Shown: positions 45,739 to 58,200, counted from the stretch's first letter. The stretch: 64,000 nucleotides of DNA from Cheiracanthium punctorium (GCA_038373885.1 JAWZYV010012353.1:62001-126000); one strand, 5' to 3'. Numbers and translations are program-made. Notes: generated by a model not told the origin, from the letters alone.

Positions 45739-48700
45739 CTAGCTGAAGTACCCGTTCTTCGCACGGGAATGAATGGACTTTTTGATATTACGATTTGTGG
45801 TGATTACTATTCAATGTAATAAACAGATATAGCAAAGTGGATATCGCGTTATATTGTGTCCAATAATCATGCATACCGAATTGCAAGGCAATCGTTTGTA
45901 CGGTGCAGAAGGCCATGCGGCGTAGTGTAATCTAGTGGCGAATTTTAGCAAAACGGATACGGCGAAAATATTTTTCGCCTTCAGATATCGATGTATACGA
46001 ATTTTCATGACTATCGGCTGGACAGTCCTGAAGTTCATGTGTTGACGCGACATCTAGTGGCAAATTATAGGAAAATGGATAGCGCCAAATTCTTCCCAGT
46101 GTTCAAATATCTATGTATACCTATTTTCATAGCGATTATTTGCACAGTCAAGAAGTGATACACTGCGGGGCCATCTAGTGGTTCAATAAAGTAATGATTT
46201 GCTACAGCGCCGTCAAGTGGCGAGTTATAGCAAAATGGATAACGCCAAAATATTCTCATTGTTCAAATAGCTATGTATACTGATTTTCATAGCGACCGTT
46301 TGAATGGTCAAGAATTTGGCCTGCTGCAGCGTCATCTAGTGGCGAGTTAAAATAATAATGCATTGCAGTGTCATCTAGTGGTGAGTAACATCAAAAGGAA
46401 CGCAGTTAGAATATATTCTTCGTGCTCAAATGTGTAATTATAAAAAATTTTATGCCGATCGATCGAACGGTATAGAAGTTGATGCTTTGCAGCGCCATTT
46501 AGCGGCAAGTTACAGCAAAATGGATAGTGAAAAATATTCTCCGTGTTCTAATATTCGCGTGTACCAAATTTCATCGAAATCGGTTGGACGATATTCGCAT
46601 AGCAAACGGCTAAACGGAATAGAATTCAACGTTGTGCTGCGGCACCAAGTGGCAAGTTAAGGAAAACGGATAGCATAAAAACCTTCTCCATCATAAAAGA
46701 CTTAGGTGAACCAAATTTCATCGTGCAACGGTGCTCAACGGTGCTGGAGTTTTTCAACCTCATAAACACATACCAACATTCATTTTTATCTATAACCAGT
46801 GTTATTATATATATACCAGTCTCAAATAAAATCCAGTTTCAAATCTAAGCCTCGCCAAAGTGCCAACATACGCCATTTTGCAAGAGTTTTTTCAGGGAAT
46901 CATTCGAAGCATTGACTTAGCAGCAATAATATATGGGAAATGGTTCGACCGCGAAAAAGTAAAGCAAGCCTTTATTTGAAAAGTTGAATCCCTTAATACA
47001 GCCGAATTTTTTAAAATTATCAACTATAACGTGTTTTATTCATCATTACTCCGATGTACTAAATGAGAAGATTTCAATTTTCTGAAATTTGGCGGAATTC
47101 CCCCAACTTAAATCAATGTACTCATTTGGCGAGAATTCTGGAGATAGATCAATTGAAATCCCTTAATAACTGCATTATTTCTTCACGGATCATTAAAATT
47201 TAACGCTGTATTCTAATAAAACCTTTGCACTTGTTTTCAAAAATCTATTTCCTTAAGCTCTCAATAAATTGCGCCAAGCCGAAATCTGTGCAAACCGCTA
47301 GAACTCACTTTCACAAAATCGGCATTTGAGCCATTTTATTTTTTCGCCAAACTAAAATAATTTACCTATTAGCCTCGGAAATCTTCAATTCTTATTGTTT
47401 TGCGTGTAAAGCATTACATTCCTGCTCTGATTTCCCATGCACACGATATTATAATTTAAAAAAAAATAACCTTACGAATGTAAACTAACAAAAAAAAATC
47501 ATTATTATTCTTTTATTTTTACTTTGAGAATTTAAAACATTTTATTCGGCAAAATCGCCACACATGGCAACCAAGATCCTTATTTCACACTTTTTTCACT
47601 ACAGGGGTTACAATTACGGAAAGCTTTTTGCGTGAAGAGCATAAAAAAATCTCTTAAATTCCGGGAACGGGTGGACTTTCAAAGTTTTAAAGTGGACTAC
47701 GATTTATTCTATATTATTATACATATCTGTGCTAAATTTCAGGCCGATTGTGCTAAATTTCAGGATATTTTTGTTAGTTTATATTCGTAAGGTTATTTTT
47801 TTTTAATTATAATAGCGTGTGCATGGGAAAACGGAGCAGGAATGAAATGTTTTATACGCAAAACAATAAGAATTGAAGATTTCCGAGGCTAATATGTAAT
47901 TTTTTTTTAGTTTGGCGAAAAAATAAAATGGCTCAAATGCTGATTTTGAGAAAGTGAGTTCTAGCGGTTTGCACAGTTTTCGGCTTGGCGCAATTTATTG
48001 AGAGCTTAAGGAAATAGATTTTTGGAAGCAAGTGCAAACATTTTGTTAGAATACAGCGTTAAATTTTAATGATCCGTGAAGAAATAATGCAGTTATTAAG
48101 CGATTTCAAGCGATCTATCTTCAGAATTCTCGCCAATTGAGTACATTGATTTAAGTTGGGGGAATTCCGCCAAATTTCAGAAAATTGAAATCTTTTCATG
48201 TAGTACATCGGAGTAACGATGAATAAAACACGTTATAGTTGATCATTTAAAAAAATTCGGCTGTATTAAGTTATTCCACTTTTCAAATAAAGGCTTGCTT
48301 TACTTTTTCGCGGTCGAACCATTTCCCATATTGATTGCTCCTAAGTCAATGCTTCGAATGATTTCCTGAAAAAACGCTTGCAAAATGGCGTATGTTGGCA
48401 CTTTGGCGAGGCTTAGATTTGAAACTGGATTTTATTTGAGACTGGGATATATAATGATACTGGTTATAGATAAAAATGAATGTTGGTATGTGTGTATGAG
48501 GTTGAAACACTCCAGCACCGTTAAGCACCGTTGCACCATGAAATTTGGTTCACCTAAGTCTTTTATCATGGAGAAGCTTTTTATGCTATCCGTTTTCCTC
48601 TAACTTGCCACCAGGTGGCGCAGCAGAACGTCAAATTACGGACGGGGACAGATTACAAATAACGAACGGAGATACGAAACTCAAAGCCCACGGTTTAGGA

Positions 48701-49634
48701 GGAGATACGACAACAAACTTTTGACAGCGCAGCGACAGCGGCCTTTACTTTTTTTTAGAATAGAGAGATACTGGATTAAATTCCGTTTAGCCGTTTACTA
48801 TGCGAATATCGTCCAACGAATTTCGATGAAATTTGGTACACGGGGATATTAGAACACGGAGAATATTTTTCAGTATCCATTTTTCTGTAACTTGCCGCTA
48901 AATGGCGCTGCAACGCATCAATTTCTATACCGTTCGACCGCTCGGCATAAAATTTCTTATACTTACACATTTCAGCACGAAGAATATATTCTAATTGTGT
49001 TCCTTTTGATGTTACTCACCACTAGATGGCACTGCAATGCTTTATTATTTTAACTCGCCACTAGGTGACGCTGCAGCAGGCCAAGTTCTTGACCATGCAA
49101 ACGGTCGCTATGAAAATCAGTATACATAGCTATTTGAACAATGAGAATATTTTGGCGTTATCCATTTTGCTATAACTCGCCACTTGACGGCACTGTAGCA
49201 AATCATTACTTTAATTACCACTAGATGGCGCTGCAGTGTATCACTTCTTGACTGTGCAACCGATCGCTATGAAAATAGGTATACATAGATATTTGAACAC
49301 GGGGAAGAGTTTCGCGTTAGATGTCGTGTCAACACATGAACTTCAGGGCTGTCCAGCCGATCTTCCTGAAATTTCGTATTCATCGATATCTGAATGCGAA
49401 GAATATTTTCGCCGTATCCGTTTTGCTAAAACTCGCCACTAGATTGCGCTACGCCGCATGGCCTTCTGCGCCGTACAAACGATTGCCTTGAAATTCGGTA
49501 TGCATGGTTATTGAACACAATATAATGCGATATTCATTTTGCTATATCTCTTTATTACAATGAATAGTAATCGCCACAAATCGTAATATCAAAAAGTCCA
49601 TTCATTCCCGTGCGAAGAACGGGTACTTCAGCTA

Positions 49635-49636
<2 letters not shown>
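45738..49636. repeat. 3.9-kb inverted repeat (arms about 1.8 kb)
   Basis: The left arm (45738-47491) and right arm (47771-49636) are reverse complements at roughly 90% by eye, with a 279-base spacer. The outer ends ACTAGCTGAAGTACCCGTTC are the same on both sides. Each arm contains tandem units of about 150-170 bases with ATCTAGTGGCGAGTTATAGC and TTCATAGCGA-type blocks, then unique sequence (AAAGTGCCAACATACGCCAT) down to AACCTTACGAATGTAAACTA near the centre. The right arm has about 140 extra bases (48632-48772) ending TAGAATAGAGAGATAC. Short open frames on both strands are mirror translations of the repeat. Confidence 0.9.
48632..48772 (+). mobile_element. Indel in right palindrome arm, probable insertion
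   Basis: Between AACTTGCCACC.GGTGGC and GATTAAATTCCGTTTAGCC the right arm carries about 140 bases that the left arm lacks (46625-46640). They include GGACGGGGACAGATTAC, GGAGATACGA twice, CAGCGCAGCGACAGCGGCC and end TTTTTTTTAGAATAGAGAGA. That tail resembles the right ends of the ACTAGCTG-family repeats, so this may be a fragment of such an element. A deletion from the left arm is the alternative. Confidence 0.5.

Positions 49637-49677
<41 letters not shown>
49636..49677. repeat. (TA)n microsatellite at right edge of palindrome
   Basis: About 20 TA units follow directly on the CAGCTAGT end of the right arm, mirroring the tract at 45719. Confidence 0.95.
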
Positions 49678-49679
<2 letters not shown>

Positions 49680-51460
49680 CTCTGTTTCTTTCCTTTTTTC
49701 TTCCCACTTGGGGTATGTCATTTTTGCAGTAATATTCATTGGGTTTTACTTTTTGATTGCATATATATTTCATTGTAAAACTGTTTTATTCCATGTTATG
49801 CAGTGCACTACAATTATAGGATTGTTTCAAGTTCAAGCAGTTAGCCGACGGATAAAATTTTAATTTACTGCATACCTTTTCCCAAAGGGCCCTTGCCAAC
49901 ACGGATGCATGTAGTGTTACTCTGGCTAATAACAAGCCCCTGCACGCGTTCTCTGCACCATCTGCATATAAATTTGGAAAATATCGATTACATCTTGTAA
50001 TTTTCAATAAGCACCCTACAGACCCTATTAACGTTACAATTTGTCGTAAACAATTCAAGTGGCATTGAGTATCTAAGCCATCGTTTTGCCCGCAGGGTTA
50101 GAAATTGTGTGGTTATTTAAATATGATGCAATAATGGATGGTTTCTCCAACGAAAAATTAGCTACGCTGTTTACAGATAATTTCAGTCAATTTTGTCACC
50201 TCAGGACAGTAAATATACAAAATTTAATCGTAAGTACCATCGATAATCACTCAAGTTTAAATAATGATCTCTTTTTTTTAGTCTAATTAATCTATGGTTA
50301 TAAAGATTAAACTCTCTCTCTCGTTTTTTAGTTCCGATCACTTATATTTTAAAAAGACCATTTGAAGATCGCAGGCATACTTGTATTTTGACATGCCGAG
50401 TGTTTCAAATTTTTCAATCAGTAGGGTATATTTTAAACTGCTGACTTTAACATATACTTTCAAATAAAAGGAGGTTTCTAATGCCATTCAGTTACTTTTT
50501 ATGGGATAAATATTATAAGGATCTGCACATAAAAAAACCCTCCCTAATCATTGTTGTGAGAAAAGTGAAAATTTAAAGCATACCATCGTTAAATCACTGA
50601 ATCATGAGAAGAAATTTTGTAAAATATTGAAAGATAGCTTTTATAAAATTCAAACTGAAACACAAAGTCATTAAGAATTACATTTGATCTGAAACAGTCA
50701 ATTGTAATAACAAAGTAACTAACTTTGTTTCTTGAGCGTAAATTTAGAAGCTCATTTTTATTTACATTTCTGTCTACGGATATACTTTAACTATAGTTTT
50801 TTCAACATTGATAAGCATTGATGATAAAAAAGTAAATTATGCATTTTTCTCATTTATGAAAAAGAAAAATGAAAGGAAATAAATACATGAAAAAGAAAGC
50901 ATGTCGTGTCAGGTATAGACTAATTTAATTTAGGTGAGGCCAAAAAAACTCTCTTACTTATATAAGATTTGTTGTAATTGGATTAGGAAAGTAGAATAAG
51001 AATTTTTGAGATTTTTTAAATGACTTACATTGAAGTTTCTTCGAAGTTGTTTGAATGTTTAGAACATTATTTTGCTTTATAAATAAAAAAGAATTAAAAA
51101 AAACTGACACAAAGAAAAATCATCATTAATCTTGAGGATAAATGTGCTAAAAATGTAAAAAGTAAATAAATAAACTAAATTCATCAATGCAAACTATATC
51201 AATACAAAAAAAAATGTATTGCTCATTTATAAAAAAAATTATAGCGACAAAATTGATTTATAGTTTGCAAAAGCATCACTGTTTTTCAATAAAAAATATC
51301 TGAAATTATTCTTGTAGTAATAATTTCGACTTGAAGTTGTAACATCTAATTCCTCATAGATCGTATTTATTCTGCGTTTAGGGTTTTTAAATACTCTCCA
51401 AAGATCCTGCATTCTTGTGAATGAATTTTTCTCCGATACAAAGAAGGATTAAGTAATATA
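49678..51460. other. AT-rich intergenic stretch
   Basis: No gene was recognised. A 90-codon minus-strand frame (49786-50058) has a moderately balanced composition but no recognisable domain. From 50500 on the DNA is very AT-rich with many AAATAAA-like runs. Confidence 0.45.
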
Positions 51461-51749
51461 CAGGGTGTTTCACAATTTCCTCCCGGGTTTGGTAGGCTTA
51501 TAAAAAAGTATATATAACCAATAAAGTAACCAAAGTTGACTTTATTGGAGCAAGAAATTCTACAAGTTTTATTTCACTGAAATCCAATATGTGAACCTTC
51601 CGTGACAGCGGCGGATTAATGCAACCTGCCGGGGAGTAGCGGTAGGGGGAGGGCAGTTAGTTTGTTTTCCTAGAAAGACAAAACTTACAATGTTTCTTTC
51701 CATAGTAAAGTCTTCTCCAAGAAAGAAACATTGCAAGATTTGTTTCACA

Positions 51750-51902
51750 AATAACGGGCTTCCTCGTCTTTGGATTGGACGAGGTTCTGCCGACGACAAT
51801 CGCCTTCCTCCGTGGCCACCTCGCTCTCCGGACCTAATTCCAAGCGATTTTTTTATGGGATTATATAAAAGATCGTGTGTTCGTGTCAAAGACGAAATTT
51901 AA
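51750..51902 (+). pseudogene. Transposase C-terminal fragment (DDE 'WPPRSPDL')
   Basis: The frame reads NNGLPRLWIGRGSADDN and then PPWPPRSPDLIPSDFFMGLY before KRSCVRVKDEI and a stop. 'LP.RWIGR' and 'WPPRSPDL.P.DFF.WG' are characteristic of the region leading to the third catalytic acidic residue of Tc1/mariner-superfamily transposases in arthropods. The Trp of 'WG' is replaced by Met, and about 85% of the protein is missing. The open frame begins 20 codons earlier in unrelated TIR sequence. Confidence 0.75.
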
Positions 51903-52207
51903 GCCAAAGGATCGCAACTACATTTGTTACCATGTTAAAACGAGTATGAGTGTGGGAAGAAATTGACTTTAGACTGAATATATCTGCCGCATCACGAAAC
52001 AAGGACGGATTACACAGGGAGGAGGCGGACGGGCTACCGCCTACAGTGAGAAAAAAGACATTAATGTGAAAGAGCCTATTTTACTTCCATGAAGTGGATG
52101 TATATCGCTATCTTCTAACTAATCGCTCCCACCGACAAACTAACTGCCCCCATATCCACCCTCGACAAAATTGCATTAATCCGTCGCTGTCACGAAAGGT
52201 TCACATA

Positions 52208-52316
52208 CCCTAGTAGCACAACTAGTTCAAAAAACGTTCAAATTACGTTGGAAACACGTTTTCCGACGTTAAAAAACGTGTTTTAAACGTCTTTTGGACT
52301 AATTGTGCTACTGGGG
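52208..52316. mobile_element. 109-bp MITE with TA duplication
   Basis: Termini CCCTAGTAGCACAACTAGTT and (complement) CCCCAGTAGCACAATTAGTC flank ACGTTT-rich DNA. TA lies on both sides (52206-52207, 52317-52318). The uninterrupted partner sequence is preserved in the left arm of the host element, where CCAATATGTGAACC (about 51584) shows a single TA, so the insertion is exact. It is related by its ends to the mini element at 44090-44167. Confidence 0.85.
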
Positions 52317-52653
52317 TATTGGACTTTTGTGAAATAAAACTTTTAACATTTCTTTCACGAATAAAGTCAACTTTGTTGCTGTATTGGTAATATATATTTT
52401 TTTATAAGCCTTCCAAAACCGGAAGGGAATTGTGACACACCCTGTATATATATATATAGTAAAATAGTTAAATCAAGGAATCAATCACTCTTCAATAAAG
52501 ATATTCAAAAATAACCAAGGAATGTACAACTCGTATCCTAATTACTGCAGCAGTAGATGTATATCCTTTAAAATACCATATAACAACTAAGCAGAATATA
52601 GCAGAGCAAGTTGTAGCTGATCAGTCGGAACAGTAGAACAATATAATTATTAA

Positions 52654-53122
52654 CCCTTTAACGCGCAGTGTTCCCGCTCTGGGAACACCAAACTCTGACG
52701 TTTTGACTGTTGCCAGTCACGAAGAATAGATTTGATTTCTATAAAAATAGTTGCGGGTGACATAGCTCCACGAGAATCCTTTACTTTTTAGCACGTCATT
52801 TCCCGGAAAAAGAAATGTCACGATTATTTTTAACAGCACTGGCATCTGCTGAAAAATGGAAGAATGGGAGAACAGCTGGATAGATTGCCCAATGCTGAAA
52901 AAAGGGCATCCGTTGCCATCGCTCGACTTAACTACCAGCAAGATGGCGGACGATCGAAACGTTCATCGCGTACCGGCACAGCCAGCTGCGTCAAAAAAGG
53001 GTTTCTAGATCTGTGGCACGCGATGAACGTTTCGATCGTCCGCCATCTTGCTGGTAGTTAAGTCGAGCAATGGCAATGGATGCCCTTTTTTCAGCATTGG
53101 GAAAGGGTTGCGCCTCAAAGGG
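52654..53122 (-). mobile_element. TTAA-flanked MITE, piggyBac-like, copy B (469 bp)
   Basis: TTAA lies at 52650-52653 and 53123-53126. It starts CCCTTTAACGCGCAGTG and ends GCGCCTCAAAGGG. It is the inverted counterpart of copy A (37547-38040), differing mainly by a deletion of about 20-25 bases near 52980 and scattered substitutions. The central mirror (GATGGCGGACGATCGAAACG and complement) is intact. Confidence 0.88.
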
Positions 53123-53126
53123 TTAA

Positions 53127-55070
53127 AAAAACGGTTTCTTTTAAACGGCATAAATATAGTTTCAAGAAATTTTTGTAAATTATCCATGAATATTGATCGG
53201 AAATCAGAACAAATACTGACGTCAGTCACTACTCATATAAAAAACAAACAAAAAGAGAAAATCCAAGTAAATAATCAAACATAAACCAATATGGTATATA
53301 GCCTAGCAGAGATCAAATATGACCACCTTCATTTAAAATTATCCTGTGTCTTGAAAAACTTTTTCTTTTATATTTTCCATCATTTACTTTATCTTAGAAG
53401 TAAAAGACGATTTTATATTTTCTCAATACTCGCAGTTTCAGATTAGCATCGTATTCCAATATCATTCACTTTCTTGTCATTCCTGTTGTCAATCTCGATG
53501 GCCAATGTGAGGCACTTAACGCCAAGATCAATCAGTGCTTATATTTGCTTTAGGATTATCACCTATAATTGCAGCGTTGTTCTTTTCCGATTGCAATGTA
53601 ATCATTAAATCTCTTTTAAATGAGAATATGTCCGCGCAGTATGTATTTGATCCAAGCAAGTAACATTAACAAGCAATATAAATGATGCTTTCACCAAAAG
53701 AATCGATATACGCATGAGTTTGTATTCTGTACTTAGATTTGTAGCAGAAACCTTGATTGGGTAAAGATAATTCTCTATACGCCAAATGTATGCCTTAACC
53801 ACAGATAATGATCTTACAATGACGTTCTGCTAATATCGGCAAAATGTATAAGTAGCAACATTGTTACATGTTGACATATTAAATACGTCCACACAAAATG
53901 TAATTCTGCCTTTGCAGTTATATACACAAATAAAAGTTCTTTGTAAAATAAGTACTCGTTTATTACTTTTAAATTCGAATCTTCCTTGTTTTCAACGTTT
54001 CTTTGTAAATGCACTCAATTCTGTTTGTTCATACATGTTTGTAACTGGTTTATCAAAGAGGAGTATAACTTCATTAAATACTTTATTTTTATTGTATGAG
54101 AGCAAAAATTTCTCAATGCATTTGCAAAATGGAGTCTAACTGGCCAGCTTCTCGAACAACACTTTGCTAGAATTCTGATATATCTGTCCTGTGTCATGAT
54201 GCTAAGATAAAAGCGAGACATTATACATTTATAAAACACGTACAACATTTTTCAGGGAACTTTGAAAAAGCACTGCAGTACTACTTCGATGTATACAGAG
54301 TTGGATTAAGCTCTACGAGGGCTCCGGGGTTATAAATTTTCTGAGGTCCCTTCTACAAAAATTGTTCCATGTAAATTTCTTCGCAAAGCCTTCTATGTTC
54401 ATACCTGTCCAACATATGCAAGACTAGTTAAGAACGACCAATTGGAATGTATACAATATATACATGCTATGCTATGAATCAGAAAGTTTTTCTATTTTGG
54501 TAGAATGCATTTATTTGAACATCCTAAAAGAACTCTAAGTTTTACGACAGAAGTATAAAGTGAGTGGATCATGTATTTAGAATTTCTCTGCACCTCCAAC
54601 TTACTTAGAATTTTGAGCTTCTAGTATTATGTTTTTTTTTTTTTTAAGTCACAATATTTTCTCTCCTTTGATTTGCAGTCTTGGTGGTCTCTGAAAGGAT
54701 CGATATCCATAGGTTAAAGGCTTATGAACCTTATGGATAATCCGGCTCTAGGTGTAGGCATTGCCTAGTACTTGTCGTTTAAATGAAAAATATTATAGGA
54801 AAGGGTTTTGTCTTTGAGTAAATTTAGGTAGTTTACAACTTGAAAGTTTCCTTCAGAGTTCGTTTTCCTGGACTGGCATTTCATGCAGATGTGGCGGGGG
54901 GGGGGGTAAGTCTCTTACGTTTTAAAAACGATTAACTCGTAATAGAAAATACGAATCCTTAAATGCTCCAGTTTAAAAGTTCATAGATTTCTGGAGCACA
55001 TTAAATCGAAAAGTTAGCAAAAATCTGAGTTTAGCTGAGTTTAGCAAAAAATCTGAGTTAGCAAAAAACT
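53127..55070. other. AT-rich intergenic stretch
   Basis: Opposing open frames at 53605-54248 on both strands have chance composition. A G-run lies at 54896-54906. Short direct repeats of CTGAGTTTAGC / CTGAGTTAGCAAAAAA occur at 55025-55070, just before the SINE. Confidence 0.45.
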
Positions 55071-55290
55071 GAGTTGTATAGTGGGTAAAGCACCGTACTC
55101 CTGTTTCGGGTTCAACTCCCGGCTGCCGGAGTTCGATCCCCGACTGGGCGTGGTTGTCATGTCCGTCCCTTCATAGGGAGCGACGTTGGTCTACCTACTA
55201 GGTGCCCCCATAATAAAGTGGCCAACACCTTTGGGCCGTTGTAAGGGACAATGCCTAATCGGCAAAGTACCCGCCCGTTAGAAAAAAAAG
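55071..55290 (+). mobile_element. tRNA-derived SINE
   Basis: A tRNA-like head (TTGTATAGTGGGTAAAGCAC, box A type; GGGTTCAACTCCCGG and GGAGTTCGATCCCC, box B type at 55108 and 55128) is followed by a non-tRNA body (GTCCGTCCCTTCATAGGG, GTCTACCTACTAGGTGCCCC, GGCCAACACCTTTGGGCC). An A-run ends it (55281-55289). No true cloverleaf anticodon arm forms, so it is not a tRNA gene. The doubled box B is unusual. No target duplication was identified. Confidence 0.65.
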
Positions 55291-58200
55291 TTTCCCGTGT
55301 GTTCGTTATTTTTTTTTCCTTTATTCAAAACGTTGATGTGTTTTTCGGTAATTTCAAATTATGTAAAGCATTACAAAAGTTATTTACCATAAGTACTGTC
55401 TCTTCTGCCGTCAAGTTTTTAGGTAAGTGTTTCGGAATGCATTTCCGACTGAATTACTCAAGTAAAATATGTTACATATTGCTGAAAAATATATTCAAAA
55501 TATAAATTCCTTGATCAAAAGGACATCACCATTAAATATTAAAAAAGTTTTTAAAAAAAAGGAAACTTGAAACATCCAGGCAACAAGAAATAGTTGTTCA
55601 TGTTCCTGTGACAGAAAGAAATTAATCGAAAAGGGATCACCATGTAGGCATTGTTTGAAGCATCCGTGCTTAATTTCGAAATCAGCTACTTATCAAAATT
55701 AAATCTTCAAAATTACCAATTTTATCTAAAATGCAATATGTAAAAAATATTTAACTTAAATTTTTATGCTCCCCAACTCAGGGAGAAAAGAATTTAAATA
55801 TTATTCCTATTTTAAATTCAGTCTTCAGAAAATGCAAACGAATTCTATGCATACTTTACTTTGGTTCTTTAAGATATTTGATCCAATAAAACAAACTACA
55901 TTTGATTAAGAAGAGTTTTTCTTTTTTCTATAAAATAAAATGATTGTGTAGTTAAAAGAAAACCTGAAAATGTTTGAATAATCCACACTCATTCATACCA
56001 CAGAACAAGTTTTCAAAGGGATCGGAGATTTTCCTGAGGGCTCAGACACGATTGGGAATGGTTGATGATCATTTCTTTTATTATTCGAATGCTTCATTCT
56101 TAAATATTTAATCAGATGTAAACATATCTTTTTTTTTTCTCGAAAGTCTCTCCCTATTCTCCCTTCTTTCATATTGTCAAACATTTTAGAACATTAAATC
56201 TGTTGCACTTCAAAACCAGTAACTAAATGATTTATCAATGACTTCAAAATCGAAAAGATTAGATTATTAAAAGACATGGATTGATTGCGTTTATATTAGT
56301 TATATATTTTTAAAAAGGTTATTATAACTAAAGATCTTACATTTTGTACATCTGAAGACTTTATTAATCTATTTATAGTTAAAATTTTGCGCGTAAATAA
56401 CATTTGATTAAAGTGAAATTGCAAGTCTTCGAAAGTTGTTGTTTTAACTTAAACTGTTCATATAATGCAACATGCAATTCATTGCTCAAATATAATAATT
56501 TTTGAGTGAATATAAAGAAAAATTGAATCCATGTGCATTCTTAAATAAATAATCAACAGTAATTATAATATTGTATATTTTTTAGTTATATGCTTAAATA
56601 CCAAACATTGATTTTCTTTTAAATAGTCTTAAAATTCCAATATACTTTGAATAGTATGTTATTTTCCCTTCACAAGGGAAATGCTTAATCTTAGATAAAC
56701 AATCAGCTTTAATGTATTGTTGCTGATTAACAATAATTTTTAAGTTATGTATTTCAATAATTTTTTATACTTTTTTGCCTAATCATTAAATCTAAATGTT
56801 AAACTTTTATATAAGCTAGTGTTTTAAAATAGCATTACAAAAATATTCGGTAGAATGATTTTTTTTTATCTTTAGAAGTTTATTTAGTTTCAGTACTAAC
56901 ATTTTAAAAATCAAATGTACTTTAAAAGTACTGCTTCATAAATCAAAGTATTTTTTAAAGCATTTATACACTATCTTTCGGACTTGAGCTGGAAAATGCC
57001 ATTTATTTTAGAACATTTTAAGTGATAAACTTTAAGCAGTTTTTATTTGCTTATTTTTTTAATGTTTCTTATCATAAGTTTTAATTTTCTAGTTTTTTCA
57101 CATCTACACTCTTCACCATATCAACAAAATTTTGAAATATTGAATATGAAGTACCCAGCAAAAATGATTACTCTTTTTAAAATTGCCTTTAAAGAATAAT
57201 CGGAATGATGATTTTTTGTAATTTTGAAAAATTATTGCATTTATTTCATTACGAACATTCCAGAAATTCAAATGTACTACGGAATATTTTATGCGACATT
57301 ATCCGCCAGTTTTTTTTTTTTTTTTTAAATAGGACAAATTAGGCAGGTTTAGATAGTTGACATTTTTTATTTTGTTGAAAATTTTAGGGTATGTTCTTCA
57401 TGTAAACTTATTAGACTCTTTTTTTTTTTTCAAACATTATTTCCCCCCCTATAATTTAAAGAGTCAAAATTGAAAGTCGTCCGTTATTTTTAAAAAAAGC
57501 GCAGCAATTTACACGAGCCATTTTAAATAGCACTTTTTGCGCTAAGAGTGAGCTATGAAATGGCAATTATTTTGTGTTCAACTACTTTCACACTGACTGT
57601 TAAGACAGACAAAGAAACTTATGGTTGACTCTTGGCACAAAGGTCAAGGGTCATTCAAAATTCTACATGAAAAGCTCTTTTCTGAAACTCCTGAAACTTT
57701 TCTGAAACAGACAAAACCTTCTGTGCCAAAAGTGAACCACAAAGGTATATATTTATACCGCCATAAATAACGAGACAAGATTTTTACTCACAAAAATGCA
57801 TTTTCTGATGGCACATCATCGAAACATATACGATAATTATATGTACAGGTTTTGGATTTTTTTTTTTTTATGTAGATGGCGGGTTCGCGAAGTTAGGCCT
57901 CACAGGCCTACCACTAGAGGAAAAACTTGCCTCAGAATTTCTCACTCTCTGAATCTGATCTCTACTTCTTTTGAGCTGCCCATCTAGGCTCTGGGTTTAC
58001 TCAATCTGGAATCTTTATAATTCTGGATTCTCAAGATGGATTTCGAGTGAATTCCCATCACGTGGAATGTTTTTAGTAAGTGTCCGAAAGATATGAGATT
58101 CCTCATGTCACTAGTGTCTAATTCTCGAGAGCCCTTGAAATACTCAGGAATTTTTCGTTCTTTAACGTCAGAAAATCACATTATCAGAGATCTATAGCTT

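Larger units (their letters stand above)
51461..52444. mobile_element. Tc1/mariner-like element with long TIRs
   Basis: TA at 51459-51460 and 52445-52446 flank termini CAGGGTGTTTCACAATTTCC and (complement) CAGGGTGTGTCACAATTCCC. Arms match for over 200 bases (TAGGCTTATAAAAAAGTATA, AAGTTGACTTTATT, TTTTATTTCAC, GACAGCGGCGGATTAATGCA, GGGCAGTTAGTTTGT). A transposase C-terminal remnant remains (51750-51902). The right arm is interrupted by a 109-bp MITE. Confidence 0.85.

Noticed and set aside
45811..49442. Several 60-80-codon ORFs repeated on both strands
   Set aside because: They are mirror translations of the tandem units in the large palindrome.
55071..55145. Possible tRNA gene
   Set aside because: Box A and box B motifs are present, but no complete acceptor, D and anticodon stems form and an A-tail follows; it is better explained as a SINE.
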